Source of the DNA: Ancylobacter rudongensis
GTDB taxonomy: Bacteria; Pseudomonadota; Alphaproteobacteria; Rhizobiales; Xanthobacteraceae
DNA length: 64,000 nt
Direction: 5' to 3'
Assembly: GCF_900100155.1 (NCBI RefSeq)
Contig: NZ_FMTP01000002.1
Span: 124,001-188,000, forward strand
The notes under the pieces were generated by a model, which saw only the letters and a list, made by a program, of their open reading frames with translations, searched no databases and was not told where the DNA came from. The position numbers and the translations under genes were made by a program. Positions within the stretch are counted from its first letter, which is position 1. Each line of letters starts with the position of its first letter. This document shows positions 52,844 through 62,839 of the stretch, piece after piece.

Positions 52844-54757
52844 TCAGCCCTCGACCCGCAGCACGGCGTAGGGCGGCAGGGTGAGCGCTCCGGTGCCGAC
52901 AGCCACCGGGCGCGGGCCCTCGCCGGCAAGCACGCTCGTCTCATCCAGCAGTTGCGCGCGACCGCCAAAGGGCAGAGCCAGGGCCTGCTCGCGTGGCGTG
53001 AGGTTCGCGGCCAGCATCACCCGATCACCGGCTTGCGTCGCGCCAGCCAGCGCCAGCACCCGCGCTGGATCGGCGGACACCAGGGCGATCGCCGGCGCGC
53101 CCCCGATCGCCGCCAGCCAGCGCGCGGCGTGGAAGACCGGGCGGCGGCGGCCCGGCTCGCCCTCGCCCAGCAGGCCGAACGGGCCGGTGAGAGCGGCACC
53201 GATGAAGCTCTCCACCCCCGCTTCGGCGAGGCGCGCGGCGGTGCCGACGAGGAAGGCGGCGGCGAAAAGGCCGTCCTGCCGTGGGTCGATCTGCGCCATC
53301 GGCACCCGCCGGCGCTCGGGATTGGGCATCACCCGCGCGCCATAGGGATTCTGCCGCATGCCGATGGTCGAGGGGCCGATGCGGTAAGGGGTGTCCGCGC
53401 CGATGAGGGCGCGGGCTGAACGCAGGATGAAGGGCAGCGCCTCCAGCGTCTGCATCACCGCGCGGTCGTCGGCATCGTGCACGATGGGACAGGTGCAATG
53501 GGTGACATAATCCAGCAGCGCCACCGGCGGGCGCTTGCGGTTCAGCTCGGTGAAATAGCTGAACATGCCGCCGCCGAGCCGCAGCGCCGGGAAGGCGCGG
53601 CGGGCGGCGGCATAGACCTCCTCCAGCGGCGGACAGGGCGGCCAGGTGCTGCCGGGCGGGGTCGAGCGCCGGTCGACCGAGGGGCTGACGGCGATGGCGT
53701 CCAGCCGCAGCCCCGCCGCCGCCACCTGCCCGGCGAGGTCGCCCAGTTCCGCGTCCAACGGACGGGCACAGGGCACCACATATTCCAGCACGGCTTCCCC
53801 GCCCTGCGCCGCCGCGAGCTTGGCGAAGGCCGCAAGCTCCACCGGCCCGTGCCCAGCGGTGGGGTCGATGTGGAACAGCAGGGTCTGCGGCGCGATGTGA
53901 GCCAGCTCATCGGCGGCGCCCCGCGTCGCGGCGGCTTCCTCGGGCGCGATCACCAGCCCGAAGAGCGGCAGCCGCCCGCGCGTCGCGCCTGGCGTGAGCA
54001 CCACCGGCGCGTCGTCGCGCGGAGTCGGCGCGGCGGCGGCTTCCGCGACGATGTCGAGCGTCACGCGCTGGCGCACCGGCACGCCGGCCGGCAGCACATA
54101 GGGCCAGGGCAGGGCCAGCGGGCGGACATAGGTTTTGTAGGAGGCGTCCGACCAGTTGCGCTGGTCCTCCATCTCGAAGGTGTCGCCCTCCAGGCGGCAG
54201 GTCGCCCGCACCCCCGGCGCGACAGTGTGGGTGATCGCCCGCATGTCCTTGAAGGGCTGCGCCGGGTCGATCAGATCAGGCAGGCGCGCCGGCACGCGGC
54301 GCCCGTCGACATGCTCGACCTCCACCTCCGCGCCGGCGAGGGCGACGATGGGGTGAAGCACGGTGAAGCCGCAGCGATTGGTGAGGAAGTCGCCCTCCGG
54401 CACCGCCTCGCCCTCGAAGACGAGGCCGGTCGGGCGGCCTTCGATGCGGCCCTGATAGACCAGCTTCTCGCCGCCGGCCCCGGCGCATTCGGCCCGGTAG
54501 CCGACCGCAAAGCGTCCCTCCCCCTCCTCAATAGCGAGATCGTGCAGCACCGGCGCGTAGGTGCCCCAGTCCTTGTCGCGCACCAGGAAGGAAATCGCCC
54601 GCAGCACCTCGATGCCGTGGAAGCGGATGTTGCGCAGATCGCCACCGATCAGTTCGACGCTCAGCGCGCCGGCTTCGAGCAGGCGGGCCTGCGGCTCCAG
54701 CTCCGGGGTCCCGAACAGCGCCCGCCGGCGCGCCTCGGGAGAGGTGGCGGCGGTCAT
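52844..54757 (-). CDS. apnL: D-apionate lactonase-like protein (ApnL family)
   Basis: The 637-residue protein has no common enzyme motif that I recognise, but its length and its position beside oiaX, oiaK and apnO match ApnL, which opens D-apionolactone to D-apionate. Family-like stretches include GALSVELIGGDLRNIRFHGIEVLRA at 30-54 and HCTCPIVHDADDRAVMQTLEALP near residue 430. The start ATG at 54757 overlaps the stop of the Rbs-type permease by 4 bp, so it is last in that leftward operon. The name rests on context more than on motifs. Confidence 0.68.
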   Translation of the reverse strand: MTAATSPEARRRALFGTPELEPQARLLEAGALSVELIGGDLRNIRFHGIEVLRAISFLVRDKDWGTYAPVLHDLAIEEGEGRFAVGYRAECAGAGGEKLVYQGRIEGRPTGLVFEGEAVPEGDFLTNRCGFTVLHPIVALAGAEVEVEHVDGRRVPARLPDLIDPAQPFKDMRAITHTVAPGVRATCRLEGDTFEMEDQRNWSDASYKTYVRPLALPWPYVLPAGVPVRQRVTLDIVAEAAAAPTPRDDAPVVLTPGATRGRLPLFGLVIAPEEAAATRGAADELAHIAPQTLLFHIDPTAGHGPVELAAFAKLAAAQGGEAVLEYVVPCARPLDAELGDLAGQVAAAGLRLDAIAVSPSVDRRSTPPGSTWPPCPPLEEVYAAARRAFPALRLGGGMFSYFTELNRKRPPVALLDYVTHCTCPIVHDADDRAVMQTLEALPFILRSARALIGADTPYRIGPSTIGMRQNPYGARVMPNPERRRVPMAQIDPRQDGLFAAAFLVGTAARLAEAGVESFIGAALTGPFGLLGEGEPGRRRPVFHAARWLAAIGGAPAIALVSADPARVLALAGATQAGDRVMLAANLTPREQALALPFGGRAQLLDETSVLAGEGPRPVAVGTGALTLPPYAVLRVEG

Positions 54758-55740
54758 GGTGCCACGGCCTCCGGCTTGGGGGCGGCGCGCCGTCGGCGTA
54801 CCGCGCGCCCGCCCGCCAGCGCCAGCACGGCGATGACGACGAGCCCCTGCACGATGTCCTGCGTCCCCGCCGGCAGGCCGGCGACCTGCATGGTGGTGAC
54901 GATGAGGATGAGAAGGAAGCTGCCGCACAGCGTGCCCAGCGCCGTCGACGAGCCGCCGAAAATCAGCGATCCGCCGAGCACCACCGCGCCGAGCGACTGC
55001 AGCAGATAGGGCTGGCCCATCTCCAGGAAGGCGCCGCCGACATAGGCGCCGAGCAGCATTCCCGTCAGCGCCGCCAGCAGGGCCGAGGCGAGGAAGGCGG
55101 AAGCGATGACGCGGCCCGTGTGAATGCCGGCCAGCGCCGCCGCCCGCTCGTTCTGCCCGACGGCGGAGAGCCGGCGCCCATAGACGGTGCGGCCCAGCAG
55201 CAGGCCGGCGAGCGCCACCGCCACCAGTGCGATGACCAGCATCAGCGGCACGCCCTCGACCCGGCCGGCGGCCAGCATCTTCAGGAAGGGGCTCATGGAG
55301 AAGCCGGCGGCCCAGCGATTGGCGATCAGCGTCGCCGTGGCGAGAATATAGCCGGTCGCCAGCGTGGCGATGATGGCGGGGATGCGCAGCACGACGACCA
55401 GCAGCGCATTGGCGAGCCCGGTCACGAGGCCGATGCCGAGCACCGCCGCCAGCGCCAGCGGCAGGCGGGCATCGGAACCCGCAGCCACCACGATGCTGGC
55501 AAAGGCGCTCAGCGTCAGCACGCTGGCGATCGACAGGTCGATATTGCCGCGCCCGGTGGTGACAACCAGCATCTGGCCGAGGGCGACGAGGGTGAGGAAG
55601 CTCGCCGAGATCGCCACCCCGGACAGCGCATGCAGGCTGAAGCGCCCGGTGGTGATCGACAGCACCGCCCACAGCAGCAGCACGCCGAGGGCGGACCAGA
55701 TCCAGCGGTGGCGTTCCAGCCGTTCCATCAGCGCGGTCAT
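54754..55740 (-). CDS. RbsC-type ABC sugar permease
   Basis: The 328-residue permease has about eight hydrophobic segments, GRGNIDLSIASVLTLSAFAS near residue 63, and YGRRLSAVGQNERAAALAGI near 165, as in RbsC-family permeases. It ends with a basic tail. The start overlaps the ATPase-permease fusion gene by 4 bp. Two different permease halves thus exist: this one and the one fused to the ATPase. Confidence 0.85.
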   Translation of the reverse strand: MTALMERLERHRWIWSALGVLLLWAVLSITTGRFSLHALSGVAISASFLTLVALGQMLVVTTGRGNIDLSIASVLTLSAFASIVVAAGSDARLPLALAAVLGIGLVTGLANALLVVVLRIPAIIATLATGYILATATLIANRWAAGFSMSPFLKMLAAGRVEGVPLMLVIALVAVALAGLLLGRTVYGRRLSAVGQNERAAALAGIHTGRVIASAFLASALLAALTGMLLGAYVGGAFLEMGQPYLLQSLGAVVLGGSLIFGGSSTALGTLCGSFLLILIVTTMQVAGLPAGTQDIVQGLVVIAVLALAGGRAVRRRRAAPKPEAVAP

Positions 55741-58253
55741 CGGCGGGCCTCCCGGCGATCGGCAACGGCGCGCAGCGCCAGCATGGACAGGAGCAGGCAG
55801 CCCTGCACGGCGGCATTGTAGTCGGTGGAAACGCCGAGCGCCCCGAGCAGTGCCCCGACCAGCGCGAGGGTGAGCGCGCCCGCCACCACGCCCAGCGGCG
55901 AGATCATGCCGCCGATCAGGGCGCAGCCGCCCATGACCACGGCGGCGACGCTGATCAGGGTGAACGGGCCGCCGGCATTGATGTCGCTGGCGGTGTTGAT
56001 GGCGGTGAGCGACAGGCCCGCCGCCAGCGCGAACAGGCTCGCCAGCATGTAGCGCAGGATAGCGTAGCGCAGCGGCGACCAGCCGCCCAGCGTCATCGCC
56101 TGCGCGTTGTTGCCGAAGCCGCGCAGCACAACGCCCAGCGGCGAGCGGTCGATCGCCAGGGCGATCACGGCCGCCACGGCGATGAGGATGAGGGTGGCCG
56201 GCACATCGGCCAGTGTCCAGGCGAAGGCCGCCGACAGCCATTCCGGCGAGGCGCCGCCGGGGGTGGGCTGCAGCGTGTAGCCGAGGCCGAGCCAGATGAA
56301 AGATGCGCCCAGCGTGACGACGATGGCGGGGATGCGCCGCAGCTGGATCGTCGCGCCGATCAGCCCATAGGCGAGGACGCTGGCGATGAGCGCCACCCCG
56401 CCGAGCCAGGGCGTGTCGAACAGCAGCGTGGCGCTGAGCACATTGACCAGCCCGGCAAAGGCACCGACGCCGAGGTCGATCTCGCTGCCGCCGACGACGA
56501 ACATCTGCGCCAGCGCCACCAGAACCAGCGCGATCGCCGGACCGAGCAGCAGTTCCAGCCCGAACATCGAGACGGTGAGCGGGTTCACCCAGGCCATCAG
56601 CGCGAAGACGGCGGCGAGGCTGGCAAAGGGGGCGAGATCGACCAGCCGGTCCAGCGGCCCGCGCGCGCCGGCGGTGGCGTCGCGCTCCAGAGCGCCGGTG
56701 CCGGCGAAGGACGCGTCGACGATGGCCTGCTCGGTGATCTCCGTGCCCACCAGCTCGCGCACAATGCGCCCGCCAGCGAACACCAGCACACGGTCGCACT
56801 CCAGGAACTCGATGTCTTCCGTCGAGTGCCAGATGACGAGGCGCCCGGCCTGCGCCACCGAGCCGATGAGGGCGTAGAAATCCTCCTTGGCCGCGACATC
56901 GACGCCGCGCGTGGGGTCGTCGAACAGGATCGTGTCGGCCTCGCCCACCAGCGCCCGGGCGACCAGCGCCTTCTGCTGGTTGCCGCCGGACAGATCGAGA
57001 ATGGGCGAATCGAAGCGGGCGGGATCGAGCTTCAGCTTCTCGGCGGCGACGCGGGCGGCGTCACGCTCCTGCCCGTTATCGACCCGCCCCAGCGGCGCCC
57101 GGCCTTCCAGCCGGCCGAGGGCGATGTTGGAGAGCACACTCCAGAGCGGAAAGACGCCCTCCTTCTGCCGGTCGCCGGAGACGAAGCTCGCCTTTCCTTC
57201 GCGGGAGATGCCCGGGCCGGGCCGTCCATGCAGCCCGTGCAGCAGGTCGCGCTGGCCCGAGCCTTCCAGCCCGGCAAGGCCGACCACCTCGCCGGCGCGC
57301 AGCACCACGTCGCGCCCGAGCGGGGCAATGAGGGCGCCGGTCAGCCGGACCCTTTCGCGCGCGCGCTCGCCGATGGCGGGGCGGGCGGCGCGGCGGCTCA
57401 GCATCACTCCCTCGGCCGGGCCGCCCATCGCCTGAACCAGCGCTTCCACACTCGCCTCCACGGCCGGCCCGGACCAGACGGAACGGCCATTGCGCAGCAC
57501 CAGAACGCGGTGGGCGATGTCCACCACCTCCTGCAGCTTGTGGCTGATGAAGATGAAGGCGAGCCCCTCTCTGGTGCGGGCCTTGATGAAGGCGCGCAGC
57601 TGCCGGCTGCGCTCCAGCCCCAGCGAAGAAGTCGGTTCGTCGAGGATGACGAGGCGCACCTGCGGGGTGGCGACGGCGCGGGCGATTTCCACCATCTGCC
57701 GCTGGCCTATGGCGAGATGGGCGACGCGGGCGTCGACCGAAATGCCGTGATCGGGAAACACCTCGTCCAGCGCGGCGCGGGCGCGGGCGCGAAAGGCGCG
57801 GCGCCAGCCCGGCAGCGCCCGCGCCGCCTCCGGCGCTTCGAGAAAGAAGTTCTCGGCCACCGAGAGATTGTCGCACAGCGACAATTCCTGATGGACGATG
57901 CGGATGCCGCCGGCCTGCGCCAGCCCTGTGTCGTAGAGATCCGGCGCGATGTCGATGCCGCGCAGCGCGATGCGGCCCGCATCGGCGCGGGTGACGCCGC
58001 ACAGGATGCGCATCAGCGTCGACTTGCCGGCGCCATTGCCGCCGACGAGGCCCAGCACCTCGCCGGGCGCGACCATAAGGTCGATGCCGTCATTGGCCCG
58101 GGTGGGCCCGAACGCCTTGCAGATGCCGGACAGGCGCACGACCGGCGCGGCGGCGTCCGTCCCGGCCGCGACATGGGAGGGGCGAAGCGGCGCCGACACC
58201 CCGGCCCTGATGGCCGGAGCGTCCTGCGCGGCAGAGAAAGCTGCCGTCATCAT
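55737..58253 (-). CDS. Fused RbsA-type ATPase and RbsC-type permease
   Basis: The 838-residue protein combines two proteins normally encoded separately. Residues 35-520 are a double ATPase: Walker A GGNGAGKST at 71-79, a degenerate signature LAIGQRQMVEIARAV, Walker B VILDEPTSS, then a second cassette with degenerate Walker A GLEGSGQRD and signature LSGGNQQKALVARAL. Residues 540-838 are an RbsC-like permease with VVGGSEIDLGVGAF and GFGNNAQAMTLGGW. No stop or frameshift separates the halves. It probably pairs with the separate permease downstream. The ligand may be D-apiose or an apionate precursor. Confidence 0.85.
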   Translation of the reverse strand: MMTAAFSAAQDAPAIRAGVSAPLRPSHVAAGTDAAAPVVRLSGICKAFGPTRANDGIDLMVAPGEVLGLVGGNGAGKSTLMRILCGVTRADAGRIALRGIDIAPDLYDTGLAQAGGIRIVHQELSLCDNLSVAENFFLEAPEAARALPGWRRAFRARARAALDEVFPDHGISVDARVAHLAIGQRQMVEIARAVATPQVRLVILDEPTSSLGLERSRQLRAFIKARTREGLAFIFISHKLQEVVDIAHRVLVLRNGRSVWSGPAVEASVEALVQAMGGPAEGVMLSRRAARPAIGERARERVRLTGALIAPLGRDVVLRAGEVVGLAGLEGSGQRDLLHGLHGRPGPGISREGKASFVSGDRQKEGVFPLWSVLSNIALGRLEGRAPLGRVDNGQERDAARVAAEKLKLDPARFDSPILDLSGGNQQKALVARALVGEADTILFDDPTRGVDVAAKEDFYALIGSVAQAGRLVIWHSTEDIEFLECDRVLVFAGGRIVRELVGTEITEQAIVDASFAGTGALERDATAGARGPLDRLVDLAPFASLAAVFALMAWVNPLTVSMFGLELLLGPAIALVLVALAQMFVVGGSEIDLGVGAFAGLVNVLSATLLFDTPWLGGVALIASVLAYGLIGATIQLRRIPAIVVTLGASFIWLGLGYTLQPTPGGASPEWLSAAFAWTLADVPATLILIAVAAVIALAIDRSPLGVVLRGFGNNAQAMTLGGWSPLRYAILRYMLASLFALAAGLSLTAINTASDINAGGPFTLISVAAVVMGGCALIGGMISPLGVVAGALTLALVGALLGALGVSTDYNAAVQGCLLLSMLALRAVADRREARR

Positions 58254-58294
58254 GCGTATCCGTGGTCTGCCTCAGGAAGCGGTCGGCCGGCGGG

Positions 58295-59344
58295 TCAGTT
58301 GCCCGCCTTCGCCTTCAGCAGATTGTCCTGGACCCATTGCTGGGAATAGGACGGGCTGACGATAACGCCGGCCGGAAGGCTCTGATAGTCCTTGAGATTG
58401 TCGTCGGTGACGGTGGCGACCGGCATGATCATCAGCTTGGGCGGGTTGGCGCCCTTGACCAGCTCATAGGCCAGCCAGAAGGCGGCGCCGCCAATGCCAG
58501 GCGTCGTGTTCATCGAGATGGTGGAATAGCCGTTGGCGTCCTTCTGCTTCGCCCACCACTGGATGAAGTTGGAGGAACCGCCGCCCTCGATGACCGGCAT
58601 CTTCTTGGCGTACTCGCCGCCATACTGGTCGAAGGCCTGAGCGATGCCGGTATCGTCCGAACCGCCCTGCCCGAGCACCGCATCGACATGCGGCAGGCTG
58701 GGGAGCGCATTGGCGACCGCCGACTGGGCGACCGAGGCGGTGGCCTGGCCATAGACGGTCGCCACCACCTTCACGTCGGGAAAGTTCTTCAGCACGGCTT
58801 CCTGCGCGCCATACATGTCGGCATCCGGCGCCGAGCCCTTCACGCCGCGCACGACGATGACATTGCCCTTGCCGCCGATCTTCTTCAGCACCCACTCGGC
58901 CTGCTCGCGCTTGTAGCCCTTGAAGTCGAAATTGAGCTGCCAGTTGCACGGTGCGGAGGCGATGGAATCGAAGGACACCACCTTGATGCCGGCCTTGCAG
59001 GCCTTCTCGATGATGCCGTTCACCGCCGTCTCGGAGGCGGCGTCGACGGCGATGGCGTCGACCTTCTTCAGGATCAGCTCGGCGATCTGGCTGTTCTGCT
59101 GGGCGACGGTGCCGTCGCCGTTCAGGATGATGTAGTCGGCGATCTTGCCGTCGGCCTTGGCCTTCTCGGCCGCTTCCTTGAAAGCGTCGACCATCTGGTG
59201 CCGCCAGCTATTGCCGAAATAGGCGTTGGCGAGCGCGATCACCGGCTTGTCCGGCGTGGCCAGCGCCGGCAGCGCGCCGGCGGCAACGAGAGCAAGGGTG
59301 GCACACGCGGTCGCGCAGACGCGCGAAAGGGTTTTCAGGCGCAT
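58295..59344 (-). CDS. Periplasmic sugar-binding protein (RbsB-like)
   Basis: The 349-residue precursor has a signal peptide to about residue 30 (GALPALA before TPDKPV). A periplasmic binding fold 4 (Peripla_BP_4) follows, with LKKVDAIAVDAASETAVNGI and VSFDSIASAPCNWQ. I chose the ATG at 59344 because GGAGG lies 7 bp upstream and a signal peptide follows at once. It is first in the leftward operon RbsB-ATPase/permease-permease-ApnL, with the shared promoter element 92 bp upstream. Confidence 0.87.
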   Translation of the reverse strand: MRLKTLSRVCATACATLALVAAGALPALATPDKPVIALANAYFGNSWRHQMVDAFKEAAEKAKADGKIADYIILNGDGTVAQQNSQIAELILKKVDAIAVDAASETAVNGIIEKACKAGIKVVSFDSIASAPCNWQLNFDFKGYKREQAEWVLKKIGGKGNVIVVRGVKGSAPDADMYGAQEAVLKNFPDVKVVATVYGQATASVAQSAVANALPSLPHVDAVLGQGGSDDTGIAQAFDQYGGEYAKKMPVIEGGGSSNFIQWWAKQKDANGYSTISMNTTPGIGGAAFWLAYELVKGANPPKLMIMPVATVTDDNLKDYQSLPAGVIVSPSYSQQWVQDNLLKAKAGN

Positions 59345-59435
59345 ATCATTCCTCCCAATGGCCCCGTTGGTGGAGCTCTTGATGGATTTCCCAGGTATCG
59401 GCGATCTTGTGCCGCTCGATGGTAGCAACAGTATC

Positions 59436-59450
59436 TCATTATACCAGTTG
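59436..59450 (-). promoter_or_regulatory. Promoter element of the Rbs-type operon, identical to the oiaX promoter element
   Basis: On the leftward strand the 15 bases read CAACTGGTATAATGA, the same as 45353-45367. TATAAT inside it serves as a -10 box. GTAT and ATAC around AATGAG form a small dyad overlapping it. It lies between the divergent binding-protein and SMP-30 genes and may control both. Confidence 0.55.
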
Positions 59451-59526
59451 CGCAAGCCCGCCGGCCGGGTTCATCTGTCTCCCGGCAGGGCCGGAGGCTC
59501 TCCATACCGCCACCGAGGGTACCCCG

Positions 59527-60453
59527 ATGCTTGATGTGTTCGAGATCGTCGATCCCCGCTTCCGCGACCTCGTCCTCCCCATTGCCTGGCTGGAGCGGCT
59601 GCATACGGGGATGCGCTGGTGCGAGGGGCCGGTCTATTTCGCCGATCAGCGCTGCCTGATCTGGAGCGACATTCCCAATAACCGGCTGATGCGCTGGTGC
59701 GAGGACACGCAGGCCGTCGGCGTGTTCCGGGCCGATTCCAACTTCGCCAATGGCAATACGCGCGACCGGCAGGGGCGGCTTGTCACCTGCGAGCACCGCA
59801 CCCGCCGCGTCACCCGCACCGAGCCGGACGGCACGCTCACCGTTCTGGCCGACCGCTACCGGGGGCGCCGGCTCAATTCACCCAACGATGTGGTGGTGAA
59901 GTCGGACGGCACGCTCTGGTTCACCGATCCGACCTACGGCATCGCGTCCGACTATGAGGGCGGCCGGGCGGAGTCCGAGCAGGACGGGCGCTATGTGTTC
60001 CGCCTCGACCCGCGCGACGGCACGCTGGCCGTGGTGGCCGACGATTTCGACCAGCCCAACGGCCTCGCCTTCGCGCCGGATGAAAGCGTGCTCTATATCG
60101 CCGATTCCGGCGGCATCGGCCGCGAGGCCGGCAACCGCCACATCCGCGCCTTCACCGTCCGCGCCGACAACACGCTCGCCAATGGCAGGGTCGTCACCGA
60201 GGTGACGCCCCATGCTCCCGACGGGTTTCGCGTCGACGAGGCCGGGCGCCTATGGTCGAGCGCCGGCGACGGGGTGCACTGCTATACACCGGAGGGACAA
60301 CTCCTCGGCAAGATCCGGGTGCCCGAGCGGGTCGGCAACCTCGCCTTTGGCGGCGCGGCCGGCAACCGCCTGTTCATCTGCGGCCACACCTCGCTCTACG
60401 CCCTCTTCGTCAACACGCGCGGCGCAACCGCTGCGCCGGCCTCCGCCGCGTAG
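59527..60453 (+). CDS. SMP-30/gluconolactonase family lactonase
   Basis: The 308-residue protein has the SMP-30 beta-propeller features: GMRWCEGPVYF near residue 28 with the metal-ligand glutamate, LNSPNDVVVKSDGTLWFTDPTYG around 116-138, DQPNGLAFAPDESVLYIADSG and a late HAPDGFRVDEAGRLW. It is a lactonase, probably for an aldonolactone. It is divergent from the Rbs-type operon and so likely acts on the same sugar, overlapping in role with ApnL. Confidence 0.85.
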   Translation: MLDVFEIVDPRFRDLVLPIAWLERLHTGMRWCEGPVYFADQRCLIWSDIPNNRLMRWCEDTQAVGVFRADSNFANGNTRDRQGRLVTCEHRTRRVTRTEPDGTLTVLADRYRGRRLNSPNDVVVKSDGTLWFTDPTYGIASDYEGGRAESEQDGRYVFRLDPRDGTLAVVADDFDQPNGLAFAPDESVLYIADSGGIGREAGNRHIRAFTVRADNTLANGRVVTEVTPHAPDGFRVDEAGRLWSSAGDGVHCYTPEGQLLGKIRVPERVGNLAFGGAAGNRLFICGHTSLYALFVNTRGATAAPASAA

Positions 60454-60460
60454 GCGTGGG

Positions 60461-61729
60461 TCAGGGGACGGTGCGAACCGTCGGCCTCGGCGAATCCGCC
60501 CGCGTCGGCAGCGCCAGGGTGACAAACCAGCAGATGAACAGCATCACCGCCGAGCCGAGCAGGCAGGCAGTGATGCCGCCGAACTGGTAGAGGAAGCCGG
60601 AGGCGAGAATGCCGAGGAAGCGCCCCGCCGCATTGGCGGCATAGTAGAAGCCGACATCCTCCGCCGCCTTCTCCGAGCCCGCATAGGCGAGCACGAGATA
60701 GGAGTGCACCGAGGAATTCACCGCGAAGGCGACGCCGAAGACGGCAAGACCCACGACCAGCACCAGCGTGGGATCAGGCGGCGCCAGCGCCAGCGCGGCG
60801 GCGATCAGCGCCGGCACGAGGGCCAGCCCCAGCGACCACCAGCGCGCCGCCGGCACCTCGCGCGACAGGCCATCGGGACTGCGGGCCACAAGCGAAGGGG
60901 CGGCCGCCTGCACCAGCCCGTAGCCGATGGTCCACAGCGCCAGAAAGGCGCCGACCATGGTGAAGGTCCAACCGCTGGCATAGAGGAACACCGGCACGCC
61001 GACGACGAACCACACATCGCGCGCGCCGAACAAGGCGACGCGGGCGGCCGCCAACAGATTGATGCCCTTCGACTTGGCGAAGAGTTCGCGGGCGCTGGCG
61101 CTGGCCTTGGCCTTGCCCATCATGGCGGGGAGCGAGAACACCACGCCGAGCATGACCAGGAACAGCGCCCCCGCCATCAGCCACAGCCCATAGCGGAAGC
61201 CGACCAGCTGCAGCAGCAGGCCGCCGAGGAAGAAGCCGACGCCCTTCATCGCGTTCTTCGAGCCGGTGAACCAGGCCACCCATTTGAACAGCCGGCCTTC
61301 CGCCTCCCCGCCCGCCTGCGATTCCGTGATCTTGATCGCGGACTTTGAGGCGGTCTTGGTCAGGTCCTTGGCGACGCCGCACACGCCCTGCGCCAGCAGC
61401 ACCCAGGTGACGAGCAGCGTGCTGCCCCATTCCGGCGACACCGCAGACAGCAGCAGGAAGCCGGCGATCTGCGTCACCAGCCCGACGGTGAGCATGCGGG
61501 TGATGCCGTAGCGCGCCGCCAGCCAGCCGCCGATGAAATTGGCGCCGATGCCCGCCGCCTCATAGAGCAGGAACAGGAAGGCGAGCGTGAAGGGCGAATA
61601 GCCGAGCTGGAAGAAGGTGAACAGCACCAGCATGCGCAGGGCGCCATCGGTGAGGGTGAAGCCCCAATAGGCCGCCGTCACGATGGCGTAGTTGCGCAGC
61701 CCGCTCGCCGATGCCCCCGACATGCTCAT
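60461..61729 (-). CDS. arsJ: ArsJ, organoarsenical MFS efflux permease
   Basis: The 422-residue protein has twelve hydrophobic segments and starts with [34 protein letters not shown], as in ArsJ. The next gene upstream encodes a GAPDH, the known partner. That GAPDH makes 1-arseno-3-phosphoglycerate from arsenate, and ArsJ exports it. The start overlaps the gapdh stop by 4 bp. Confidence 0.85.
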   Translation of the reverse strand: MSMSGASASGLRNYAIVTAAYWGFTLTDGALRMLVLFTFFQLGYSPFTLAFLFLLYEAAGIGANFIGGWLAARYGITRMLTVGLVTQIAGFLLLSAVSPEWGSTLLVTWVLLAQGVCGVAKDLTKTASKSAIKITESQAGGEAEGRLFKWVAWFTGSKNAMKGVGFFLGGLLLQLVGFRYGLWLMAGALFLVMLGVVFSLPAMMGKAKASASARELFAKSKGINLLAAARVALFGARDVWFVVGVPVFLYASGWTFTMVGAFLALWTIGYGLVQAAAPSLVARSPDGLSREVPAARWWSLGLALVPALIAAALALAPPDPTLVLVVGLAVFGVAFAVNSSVHSYLVLAYAGSEKAAEDVGFYYAANAAGRFLGILASGFLYQFGGITACLLGSAVMLFICWFVTLALPTRADSPRPTVRTVP

Positions 61730-62769
61730 ATCCCGACCTTCTGCATGTGGCAGGCGAGATCGACCATGCGGCAGGCATAGCCCATCTCATTGTCGTACCA
61801 GGCATAGACCTTGAGCAGCGTCCCGTCGGTGACCATGGTCGAGAGGCCGTCGACGATGGAGGAACGGGTGTCGCGGGCATAGTCGGCGGACACCAGCGCG
61901 CGCGGCTCATAGCCGAGAATGCCGTTGAGCGGGCCCTCGGCGGCGGCGCGGAACAGCGCGTTCACCTCCTCCACGCTGGTCGGGCGTTGCATCTCGAACA
62001 CCGCATCGGTGAGCGAGGCATTGAGCACAGGCGCGCGCACCGCATGGCCGTTCAGCTTGCCCTTCAGCTCGGGATAGATCAGCGCGATGGCGGTGGCGCT
62101 CCCCGTCGTGGTCGGCTGCAGCGACAGCATGGCGGAACGGGCGCGGCGCAGATCCTTGTGCGGGGCGTCGACCACGACATTGGTGTTGGTGGGGTTGTGG
62201 ATGGTGGTGATCTGGCCGTGGCGGATGCCGATCGCCTCATGCACCACCTTCACCACGGGAGCGAGGCAGTTGGTGGTGCAGGATGCGGCGGTGACGATGG
62301 GATGCGTTGCCGGCTCATAGAGATGCTCGTTGACGCCGACGACGACATTGAGCACCGAGGGGTCCTTCACAGGCGCGGCGACGATGACGCGCTTGGCGCC
62401 ACGGTCCAGATGACCTTGCAGCGCCGCCGGGGTCAGGAACTTGCCGGTGCATTCCAGCACGACATCGACGCCGAGATCGCCCCACGGGATGTCGCCCGGG
62501 GCGGCATGGGCCGAAAAGGAGATGGGCGTGCCATTGACGGTGATGGCCTCCTCGCCGACGGCCTCGATCGGCGCCCGCCAGCGACCCTGCACGCTGTCGA
62601 ATTCCAGAAGATGCGCCGTCGCCGCCGCGCCGCCCTTGAGCTCATTGACATGAACGATATCGAGCCGGTTGCCGGCGCGCGGATCGCTGGCCTGGCGCTC
62701 GGCAGCCCCCATCGCCGCGCGCAGGGCGAGGCGCCCGATCCGCCCCATGCCATTGATGCCAACTTTCAT
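61726..62769 (-). CDS. gapdh: ArsJ-associated glyceraldehyde-3-phosphate dehydrogenase
   Basis: The 347-residue enzyme starts [21 protein letters not shown] and keeps the active-site [14 protein letters not shown] with the catalytic cysteine and a family-typical ending. In arsJ operons it forms 1-arseno-3-phosphoglycerate from arsenate. The start at 62769 has GGAAACCGGGG upstream. A Pho box lies 71-88 bp before it. It is translationally coupled to arsJ. Confidence 0.88.
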   Translation of the reverse strand: MKVGINGMGRIGRLALRAAMGAAERQASDPRAGNRLDIVHVNELKGGAAATAHLLEFDSVQGRWRAPIEAVGEEAITVNGTPISFSAHAAPGDIPWGDLGVDVVLECTGKFLTPAALQGHLDRGAKRVIVAAPVKDPSVLNVVVGVNEHLYEPATHPIVTAASCTTNCLAPVVKVVHEAIGIRHGQITTIHNPTNTNVVVDAPHKDLRRARSAMLSLQPTTTGSATAIALIYPELKGKLNGHAVRAPVLNASLTDAVFEMQRPTSVEEVNALFRAAAEGPLNGILGYEPRALVSADYARDTRSSIVDGLSTMVTDGTLLKVYAWYDNEMGYACRMVDLACHMQKVGI

Positions 62770-62839
62770 CCCCGGTTTCCTTCTGCACAGGCCCGCTTTC
62801 GCCATGTGCGCCATGGCTGTTGCGCCGTACCAGCCGCAG

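Noticed and set aside
52844..55816. A single 990-residue protein covering apnL and part of the permease gene
   Set aside because: The first 350 residues are a wrong-frame reading of the permease gene; apnL starts at 54757 with a 4-bp overlap.
61726..62769. A glycolytic GAPDH
   Set aside because: It is coupled to arsJ and next to arsH, and no other glycolytic gene is near, so the arsenate role is more likely.
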